A stretch of DNA of 64,000 nt from Auricularia sp. M13. Its lineage: Eukaryota > Basidiomycota > Agaricomycetes > Auriculariales > Auriculariaceae. The stretch is from the NCBI GenBank assembly GCA_037042915.1, contig CM073193.1, forward strand, positions 4,588,001-4,652,000, written 5' to 3'. Within the stretch, counting starts at the first letter, position 1; each line of letters starts with the position of its first letter. The notes beneath the pieces are model-generated. The model did not search any database. It worked only from the letters and a program-made list of their open reading frames with translations, and was not told the DNA's origin. This document shows, in pieces, positions 56,234 to 64,000 of this stretch. The translations under genes were made by a program, and so were the position numbers.

Positions 56234-59200
56234 ATGTCCTCGAGGCCGGCCAGGCTGGATCTCGACTTTGGGCCGCCCAAGCTCGAGCTTAACGGCATTC
56301 TCGTGCAGCAGGGCGGCAATGGCGAGCTTGGAGAGCTCTGGCGCGGCGTATCGTCCCTCGGCGAGGGGTCAGGCGCCGCCGAGAAGCGCATCAACGTGCT
56401 CAGTGCGTAAGCCGACATTGCGCTCAGTGTTGCTGGTTTTGCTAATGGATGCCTCCAGCTGACAAGCTCACGACGGTCAACACGAAGATCGAGGGTAACG
56501 CGGTCGTCTCCGGCGTCAAGCAGTTCAAAGACGCGAACCCGGAGCTGATTTCCAGCGCGATGAGCATGGCGGGCCAGCTGAACGACGCGAAGGCGTTCAA
56601 GCAGACGCTGAGCAAGTTCGCCGAGTCCAGCCAGATGATCGTCAAGGGGCTGGATGTGGTGCAGCAGCTGCATCCGTTCATCGGGAGTGCGTCCGGCTCG
56701 TCGGTGCCGCTGTCGGGCGTCTCGTTAACCCTGTGACATGTGATGCAGTCGTCGTGCTGGCGTTCAAGGCGGCCATCCAACTCGAACTCACGCGACGCCA
56801 AAACGACGCGAAGGTGTTGGCGCTGAAGGGTTTGATGATCGACATGATGCAAGGTGTGTGCTTGTTTGCCACAGTACGCTCTGACCGTTGACACGGGCCA
56901 CCATCCGTACAGTTCTACTCGAGTAAGTCGCGTCAGGCTGGAAGAGCTCTTCCAGGCTTAGCAAGTGGCCCAGCTTGCAGAATATCAAGGACATGCAGAA
57001 AGTTCAGCCTGATGGTACGACCGTCGAGGGCCGCATGCAACGCGTCGTACAGGCTGCCGAGAAGGATATTCGAGACTGCAGTGCGGTGTGCGAAACTTAT
57101 ATGCACAAGAAGTTCATTGGTATTGAGCCTTCATACCAATGTTTGCCAGGATCGAATATTAATGGCATCGCAGTGAAGCTCTTCGCCGGCCCTCGATGGG
57201 AGACAAAGCTCGCAGCATTCAGTGGCGTGTTCACCGCGCGCAAAGACGAGTTCAGATTCGCACTCTCGATCCACACGGCGCAAGGCGTCGACGATGTGCA
57301 GCGCACGATGGTCGGTATCGATGTGCAGCTGCGCTCGACGAGCCAGGAGACGTCGATGCTTCTGCTCTTCAGGGAGCTCGAATCTCCCAAAGAGCGTGAA
57401 CTCAGACAGTACATCAAAGAGCACGGCGGTCCTCAAGCGTGTTTGGACAATGAAAAGGCGCGCCGTTCCCCACGTCCATATGCGTACTGTCGCTGACGTT
57501 CGCTTAGTACTTCAAAGAGCTGCAAGCAAAGGCGAAGGACGTGCGGGACTACACGGCCAGCAAAGGCTCTTTTAAGCCTACCGCAGACGTATCGATGCAA
57601 GGACTCGTCACTGCTATCAAGGACGAGATGCGCGCGAACATCGACCAATCGCTGGAAAGGGATCGCAAAGCTTTCGACCGCAAGTTTGACGCCGTGCAGG
57701 ACAGGATTAACGAGCTGCGCAACGTTGTCAAACGAAGTAGCGACCGTATCGTTACCGCTATAAACGCTGGTCCCCACGACCGTATCGTCGATCAGGTGCG
57801 GAATGCCCCGATACCTGCAAGACAGGTGACTCACCCGTGTAATCTAGGACCTTCATACCATCTGGAAGGACATGGTATATGATGGCAGCCACGAAAATAA
57901 AACCCGTTGACTAAATGATTGCGTCTGCAGGCGTGGCGGGGAAGCGTCAAAGCGCGTCACTTCATTATCGCCGTCCAAGATTACTTCTACCAGAAATACA
58001 ACCAGGAGGATCAAGAGCTTGCAGACGCTATGCAGGAAGCCTTAAATGCGGCCTCTAATCCAGTCTCACCCAGCGTGGCATTGAGTCCCGTCTCTGACGT
58101 GACGGATTCGCCGCTCCCTTCCGCGATTATGACCGGGGCCATCCAGGCGCGGATGGCGCACCGCGAACTCCAAGACAGATGGGCTATTGATTATATCTCT
58201 CTTGCGCGCGTGCGGAGCGTTTTGGAGGCTTTTGACGACGACGCGAGTGGATGGATCAGCGTCAAGGAAGCGAACGCTTTTACGAGCGCTCGCCCGCTGG
58301 ACTATTCCGTCATAAAGTGGCTTGCCTATTGGGCTGCTGGTGAGTTGCTCCTTCAAGACATGAGACCTCTTGTTAACGAGGATCAGCGTTTCGCATCGTG
58401 TCCGTGCGATATGCTCAAAATATCCAGCAAACTCGCGCGCGGATGCTCGAGCTGTCACACCAAGTCCTGCCTTGCAACCGGGCTCGTGTCGAGAAGTATC
58501 TCTCAGAATACGGCCTGGTCTCAGTTGACTGTCTCACGCGCGGCGTGCTGGAGGGTTGGGATGACAATGCGGAGGACGTCTCGATCATGGTCCACTTCGA
58601 GGATTTCGTCAAGAGCGAGGAAGCGCGTCTTGCGAAAGGACTGGAGCGCTTTGCGTTCGACTTGGATGCCTATAACTCTTTGCAGGTTATCATCGGTACC
58701 GGTCGAATTGAGCGTGTAAGCAACCCATAATTGGCTGTTGGAAGGAGTCTCATTTTTCTACCCAGCATATCTTGCCCCTCATGCATCTGGTTCTCAAGCG
58801 CCATGCCGATATAATACAACTGGCCTGCAAGTTACCACTGGACGATCTCGAGTTGTTTGAAGCAGTGCGGACGCTCAACACATTCAGTAGCGCCATTACA
58901 ACTCGTGTTGAAGCATTGGAATGTGAGCGCTCTGGTTCTCAATATCCAGTCTACGTAATTTTAACCCACTTCCCCTGTCCTCTAGCAAATTTTCGCAATC
59001 AAAGGTTGAATCTCGACGAGCAGTTTTCTTATGCTTACGATGGAATGGTGATATCTCATCACAGAAAACTTATTGCTGGACTTGTGCTGATGAATATTTG
59101 TGCAGTTTTCTGCGGTGTACAAGTTTCAGACAAGGGGGACCATTGAGGCGTATGACTTCCCCAACGAATACCCTCGATGCGACGATGATGCAGCCAAGGA

Positions 59201-60868
59201 ACCGAGCCCTGAAATACTGAAACACGGCATCGTGTCGCTTGCCGTCCCTGATAACCACTATAACGAAACCATCTTACCGGATAAATGCAACGGACTGTGG
59301 GTCGGCAGATTCAACAACGTACTTACAGGCTCCGATCCCGACGTGTTCGACGGCTTCCTCGCTACACGGCTGACGTTGCACGAGGGCGGAGAGGTCTCCG
59401 GTCAAGGCGCGGATTCCGTCGGAGAGTTCAGCATCTCCGGGACGTTGACTCCCAGTCCCGATGACACCCAACCCGAAAAGATTGTCTTCACCAGACAGTA
59501 CATCTCGGGGTCCCAAGAAACGTTTCACTACGAGTGCATCGTTGAGCCTGATCCCACTACGGGCGTAACGCGGACCTTACGGGGCGAATGGGGTCCCCAT
59601 CCAGCAGCAGGCGAGACCTTCCATTCGGTCGGACACTTCTACCTGGATAGTGCCCCGCTCCTTGCGGCGCAACACCGCCCTCCGACGGCAGAGTTCGAAG
59701 CCAACGCGGCGCGCGCACGATGGAGACTTGCGCTGGGCGCCGTAGAGGCGCAAGTGCGCCAGCGGTTGTGGTCCTGGAGTTATTTCAGGGAAAGGCGCGA
59801 CATCCGCAAGACTGTCGTGGATACCGCCAAGCGCACGCTCTGCGCCAACGAGCCAGAGCGGTTCGTCCGCGTCTGGGCGGAGGACGGAACGGACTATTCC
59901 ATACTCCTGACCGACTTGGAGATGCGCCTTTCACTGGAGGACGCCGCGTTCTATCGCTTCCTCGCCGAACGCGAGATCAAAACGGAGTGTTACCACGAGT
60001 GAGGCTGACTGTTTGCTGACCAAGTAATCGAGCTCATCGTGCCTCTTTCCCAAGCAATGCGCTGTGCGATTCGTGCGGAGAGTCCATCGTCGGAGGCAGA
60101 AACAGGTGCGCAAACTCCAAGTCCAAGCGCCCAAGAAAGTTCTAATTGACGGATGTCCCGCAGATGCCTCGTGTGCAGAATGGACGACAACATAACCAAT
60201 AGCTTCGAGCTCTGTGACGGCTGTGCAGAGAAAGATTTGGACGTTCCCGAAGAGGGATTTTCGCACCGCGCATCGCACAACGCGTACAAATCCCTCCGCA
60301 CGCTGTCGCTCCGGGAAATAACGACCATCAACAAAATCACAAAGCAAGCCGTCGTCACCGCCGCCGATAAATTCTTGCAGGTCGAAGCCGGACCCGTGCG
60401 CTGTTTTGCCTGCGAGCGAGAGGTATCACGCCCATGCTGGTACTGTGCCGAGTGTAGCGATGTCGGTAAGCAATGCGGACACTGGCCCATCGATGATGAG
60501 GTCGACTCAACGGCTCACAACGTGTAGATGTGTTGCTCTGCAACGCATGCGAGGCAAAGCAGCTGGTGCTCAGCATGCAGGGCTCCGCAGCACAACAGCG
60601 GCCTCCGCATCATTGGTGGCATGTCCTCGTCAAAGTGCACAAGCCTGCAGAGTCGGACCCCGATCCGCCAGAAGACGATTTGAAAACACGCCTTGCTGCG
60701 CTCGAGCAGAGATTTGCCGAGCACGAGTCGGCCATGCACGCGCGGCTCGATGCGATAGAACGCCAACTCGGCACGCAGGTGAATCCAGTTCAGCAGGTTG
60801 AAAACGCGTTGGCTGCCAGAATGACCACGCTCGAGGGCCTGCTGTGGAGGTTGATCCAAAAGGGTTAA
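56234..60868 (+). CDS. EF-hand and ZZ-type zinc-finger protein, 16 exons
   Basis: Exons: 56234-56402, 56459-56686, 56749-56853, 56913-56922, 56962-57119, 57174-57457, 57508-57795, 57848-57874, 57931-58339, 58387-58715, 58766-58922, 58986-59047, 59106-59998, 60055-60105, 60164-60465, 60528-60868; 3813 nt, 1270 aa, all phases closing. Residues 1-420 are helical. DLHTIWKDM is a 27-nt exon. An EF-hand loop FDDDASGWISVKE lies near 520-535. A beta-rich region follows (about 745-1040). Two ZZ-like clusters: ALCDSCGES...CLVCRMDD...LCDGC (about 1042-1080) and CFACE...CWYCAECS...LLCNACE (about 1138-1166), then a C-terminal coiled coil. This architecture recurs as multi-copy families in agaricomycetes; function unknown, possibly Ca2+-responsive scaffolding. 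Exon 4 is 10 nt, and the intron after 57457 appears to be GC-AG. Confidence 0.8.
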
Positions 60869-61102
60869 CATGGGTGTGTCTCGCTTGGAGACCTCGCCGT
60901 CACGATGTAGTTGTGCCGTGTAGAACCATAATATTGAGCGTCTTCTTGCTTTTTTGCTTCGCGTACTGCGGCAGAAGTGAATGATCCACCATTCAGTGTT
61001 GCCCGCAGATATGATTGCAGAGCAGAGGAGGAGAATGGAAGAGAGTGAGAGATGCGGAATTTTCAAAGCCCGCTTGGTCACGTCTTTCTCCTCCCGCCGC
61101 GC

Positions 61103-61584
61103 ATGGCCGGCATGTTCGCGGGTATTATCAGCCTCCTCAAGGCCGGCGTGCTTATGATCAATGGCATTGCCATACTATCTGAAGAACGCTTCCTCGCTCC
61201 CAGTGCGTAGTATTCGAGCGTTTAGTCTACGGGTCGCTGACGAGTGACACGTCTACCGCCTGCGTTGCTCTCTTCCTTGACCCTTCTTTTTCTCTCCACT
61301 GTCAGTTGGCTGGTCGTCTGCGCAAGCACAGGCGCAAGTACAACAGCAACAATCGTACTCGCAACAACCGTATGGCGGCGACCCGAACCTTGGTTTTGGC
61401 AACCCGAACGTACCGGAAGTAGGCGTCAAGGTCAAGCTGATTTCCCTCATAGGCGCTGTGCGCACGCTCATGCGAAGTCCGTCTTTCTTCACTATTTTAC
61501 CCATTTGTGTCTGACCAGTAATCAGTACCACTCATCGCCGTCAACCTCCTCTTCATCGTGTACGAGTTGCTATTCGGCACCTAG
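61103..61584 (+). CDS. YOS1: Yos1 / IER3IP1-like ER-Golgi membrane protein
   Basis: Exons 61103-61202, 61306-61476, 61526-61584; 109 aa. An N-terminal membrane segment (GIISLLKAGVLMINGIAIL) is followed by SEERFLAPIGW, as in Yos1. A Gln-rich spacer (QAQVQQQQSYSQQ) lies where yeast Yos1 is variable. The C-terminal block KVKLISLIGAVRTLMRIPLI runs into the second membrane segment and ends YELLFGT, the family signature. Yos1 works with Yip1 and Yif1 in COPII vesicle transport from the ER. Donor GTCCGT at the second intron matches donors used elsewhere in this window. Its 3' end lies 49 bp from the convergent GILT gene. Confidence 0.88.
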
Positions 61585-61633
61585 ACGACGCGCGCCTCGA
61601 GCAGTCTATGCAATAGTCGCGTCATTTTATTCG

Positions 61634-62562
61634 TTACACATCGTTGCTTTCCAGCTGTAATTGTACATCGTCGCCACCCTCGCCGTTCAGTTCGTCAAAC
61701 GCGTCCTCGATCTGCTTTACGAAGTCGTTCACCTCCGAGCCGCCCTATACCAACATTGTCAACCGTCAAAACAGGCAATGGGAAACAGAACGTACTTCGC
61801 AGTCGCGCCACTTGTTGTCGTCGCGGACACAGACTTTGCGACCGTTGACGATGACAGTGCAGCTGTTCACGACGCCCAGTCCACGTGTGACGCCGACACT
61901 CTCGTGCAGCAGCCGGCGGCCCTCGCCGCCGGACACGCACGTCTCCAAGAGGCCGTAGTCAATGCCCGTCCTGACGGCGCACGCGCGCGCGAGTGCGGGC
62001 TCGCCGACGCGGTAGCGGCCCTCCTCGTTGAGACACTGCACGTAATCCCACCACACGGGCCTGTCCGTCTGAGATGTCGGGCTGTATGCGATCGCGCAGA
62101 GCTCGAGCGCGTTGGCCGCGCACTCGCCCTCGCCGTGCTTGCAGCTTACGCCCCACTTCGCGTCTGTTTGGTTCGGCCTTTATTTGATGTTAGTTCTAGC
62201 TAGCGGAGACCGTTCTGTGAGGATGAATGCAACGGAGAGACGCACGTGCCGATGAAAGTCAAGCCAATGTCGACAATGTCGCCGACCTGTTGCAGAACGG
62301 TGTCGAAGACCGTCTCGCAGTACAGCGCGTCCGGGCATTGTGACATGACGCCCAAAACGACGGGAACTCGTACGGCCGTGCATTCAGCGTCGTCCACGCT
62401 CTCGTCGAAGGTGTGATCTGCTATCGGTGCATAGCGATTGGCGTTGTACATTGGCATGTCCTGCGGTGCAGGCACCGCGAACGGCCGCTGCTCTTGTAGC
62501 ACGGCTGCGTGAGCAAGCGAGGCCAGAGCAAGAACGAATTGGGTGGCCCTGCGTGTTGTCAT
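61634..62562 (-). CDS. GILT-type thiol reductase
   Basis: Exons (minus) 62562-62246, 62177-61796, 61744-61634; 269 aa. Residues 1-20 are a signal peptide (FVLALASLAHAAV). The redox region is VPVVLGVMSQCPDALYCETV: Cys76 and Cys82 are separated by five residues, the CPDA form seen in many fungal members, not the CxxC of mammalian GILT. KWGVSCKHGEGECAANALEL matches the family CQHGxxEC signature (here CKHGEGEC). The later VWWDYVQCLNEEG and VNSCTVIVNGRKVCVRDD complete the domain. It is likely secreted or vacuolar. The short third exon supplies an acidic C terminus. Confidence 0.88.
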
Positions 62563-63322
62563 CCTGGTGCCAGAACAAGAAGCTGACTCGGCGACCCAAG
62601 ATCCAAAGCAGCCGCTCTAGGATGACGAGCGGTCGGAGGCATATGGCGACACCTGGTGGCGCCGCCGCGGATTCCTGCTTCTGCTTGTTCCCGAGGCATT
62701 GAAAAGCCAGTTCTCGAACTACTCTTTCAGCTGTAGACTGAAAGAGCTGCGGGCACCATGGACATTTGCGGGGTAGTCATTTCCAGCACTACAATCAACA
62801 GGAAGTGCATCGCAAATCATAAAAATATAGTGCAATGGTGCCCTGGAAACCAGCTAGCTATATGTCCCCAATTTTACCTGGAGCCCATTGAAAATCCTTG
62901 CGCGGAAGCGATCCAGCCATGACGAACGACCCACCGGTGAGTCCAAAGCCATGCAGTCACAGCGATCATCGCAGTCGACGTACTCGTTCCCGCCACGCAA
63001 AAACTCCCGGCTGAGCATCTCAGTGGCCTGCACGACGAAATTTTTAGGCCGCCCTGCGATGACCAAATCAGAAAGCTGGCCCGTTCAGTCAGACGGAGAG
63101 GACAGGTACGAATTGAGCAACACATCTAGAGTCTTATGCCAGCCTTCAAGCTCAACGGTTGAACGGCGAGACTCAATGGCAAGTATCCTCCGCCATAATT
63201 CCGGAATAAGTGAGGGAAATGTGAGGAGAAGCCGGAAGAGAAGTACAAATCAATCGTCTTCGGACATATATCCTGGGTTACATAACAACTTATTACCATG
63301 CATAAGAGCGCTAAAGACGACC
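62563..63322. other. Intergenic region with a gene fragment
   Basis: 760 bp between two minus-strand genes, containing the GILT promoter and the coding-like fragment described separately. Confidence 0.5.
62878..63249 (-). pseudogene. Truncated or incomplete protein-coding fragment
   Basis: Two minus-strand segments, 63249-63124 and 63075-62878, join in phase across a 48-nt intron (GTGTTG...CCAG). They read FPSLIPELWRRILAIESRRS, then HKTLDLSDLVIAGRPKNFVV, TEMLSREFLRGGNEYVDC and SSWLDRFRARIF. Third positions are fairly G/C-rich in the second segment. No in-frame ATG or acceptor exists before the first segment (a TGA lies at 63250-63252), so the 5' end is missing. It may be a decayed gene or a gene with an undetected first exon. 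No family recognised. Confidence 0.35.
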
Positions 63323-64000
63323 TTAGGTGTCACGGATGGCGACAATCTCGTCACCATTTTCTATGCCCAGATCCGCAATCGTATCATCTTCCGACCAGAA
63401 AAAGCCCTCTCCGTCGAGCTCGAAGATCCAGTCCTCCTCGCAGAGACCCTTCGCTTCGCACCATGCGTCGATTACAGTCTGAAATCTGGCGGTAGGGCTA
63501 ACTTTGATACCAAGGCTTCCAGAGTGAGCCGAGTCCGAGGGCCATTTGATGTGAACGAAGATGCCGTCCTTCGTGTCGAGCGTCTGCTCCCAGGCATAGA
63601 TCTTGTCGCCACACTTTGCGCCAAGATCTTCCATGGTCTGGTCGTCGAAAGAAGGAATCGACTTGCCCTTGAACTCCATGCGCCAGGTCTTGGAACGGTT
63701 TTCTCCCAGGTTGAACCAGCCTTTGAGCACCTTCTCGACGCTGGAAGAAGGCTTGACCAGGAACTTGGTGACCTCGTTGGAGTCCCCGCGGCAGATGGCG
63801 ATCTCGATCTTCCCATCCGTCCTAGTGAGCGGAGTGTCCTTTGCCCTGAGGCTCGCGGCTTTGAGAGCAGGCAGCGTGTTCGGAACGTCCTTCGCAGAGG
63901 CTTTCGCATTGGGCGGCGCAGCCTTCGTGGTATCTTTCAGGGAAGCCTTCACCTCCTTCGCAGTAGCACCTGCGGCTGTCGGTGGCGGCACAGACGAAGG
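63323..64000 (-). CDS. Tandem ubiquitin/SUMO-like domain protein, 3' part (runs off window end)
   Basis: A single open exon from the window edge to TAA at 63323; 225 aa visible. A Lys/Ala-rich linker (residues 1-55) is followed by two ubiquitin-like folds. The first: KIEIAICRGDSNEVTKFLVK, VEKVLKGWFNLG, WRMEFKGKSI, FDDQTMEDLGAKCGDKIYAW. The second: IFVHIKWPS, FQTVIDAWCEAKGL, WIFELDGEGFFWSEDDTIAD, LGIENGDEIVAI. The D-x-T-x-x-D-L-G-x-x-x-G-D turn is typical of SUMO-like domains such as those of Rad60/NIP45. No C-terminal di-Gly, so it is not a conjugated modifier itself. The start lies beyond the window. Confidence 0.65.
   Translation of the reverse strand, partial: PSSVPPPTAAGATAKEVKASLKDTTKAAPPNAKASAKDVPNTLPALKAASLRAKDTPLTRTDGKIEIAICRGDSNEVTKFLVKPSSSVEKVLKGWFNLGENRSKTWRMEFKGKSIPSFDDQTMEDLGAKCGDKIYAWEQTLDTKDGIFVHIKWPSDSAHSGSLGIKVSPTARFQTVIDAWCEAKGLCEEDWIFELDGEGFFWSEDDTIADLGIENGDEIVAIRDT

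Noticed and set aside
1-64000. A biosynthetic cluster, mating locus or autonomous transposon
   Set aside because: No synthase, homeodomain/pheromone genes, transposase or reverse transcriptase were recognisable in any frame.

Overview
The window reads as nuclear DNA of a basidiomycete fungus, most likely an agaricomycete. Genes are split by many 45-110 nt introns with GTRNGT-like donors and CAG/TAG acceptors, and codons are strongly G/C-ending. Several families are typical of mushroom-forming fungi: EF-hand/ZZ-finger proteins, HNH_2 proteins, single-pass membrane proteins of the carbohydrate-binding-like type, and GPI-anchored fasciclins. No rRNA, tRNA or CRISPR feature was recognised. All multi-exon models below were assembled by hand from splice signals and frame; exon coordinates are given in each entry.

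Layout. 1-10.6 kb is gene-dense: the 5' half of a probable diaphanous-type formin (-), a secreted con-13-like HEXXH protein, a GNAT acetyltransferase, a DJ-1/Hsp31-like protein with 11 exons, a protein with a C-terminal Zn2Cys6 cluster, and a YPD1-type histidine phosphotransfer protein. 10.6-16.6 kb is almost empty of recognisable genes. 16.6-29.4 kb holds a CorA/Mnr2-type Mg2+ transporter, a small stress-like protein, a GPI fasciclin protein, a single-pass membrane protein, a probable Dif1/Spd1-like ribonucleotide reductase regulator, a CIR-N domain protein (-) and an orphan sharing its promoter region. From 29.4 to 46.2 kb there are only two recognisable genes in about 17 kb: an NRG1-like two-finger repressor (-) and a complex I LYR subunit (NDUFB9-like, -) split into four short exons.

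46.2-64 kb is dense again: Gemin2/SIP1 (-), a His-rich orphan (-), a Lys-rich orphan (-) divergently paired with an HNH_2 protein, a second HNH_2 paralogue lacking a key His, a secreted orphan (-), mitochondrial uL22 (-), a 16-exon EF-hand/ZZ protein of about 1270 aa, Yos1, a GILT-type thiol reductase (-), a truncated gene fragment (-) and the 3' part of a tandem ubiquitin/SUMO-like protein (-).

The genes look like ordinary housekeeping and accessory functions rather than one pathway; I saw no secondary-metabolite cluster, mating locus or intact transposon. The most unusual items are the HNH_2 pair with its 8-bp divergent start spacing, the one-nucleotide splice/frame mismatch in the NRG1-like gene, the perfect palindrome before the DJ-1-like gene, two or three small terminal-inverted-repeat elements, and the long gene-poor tracts.
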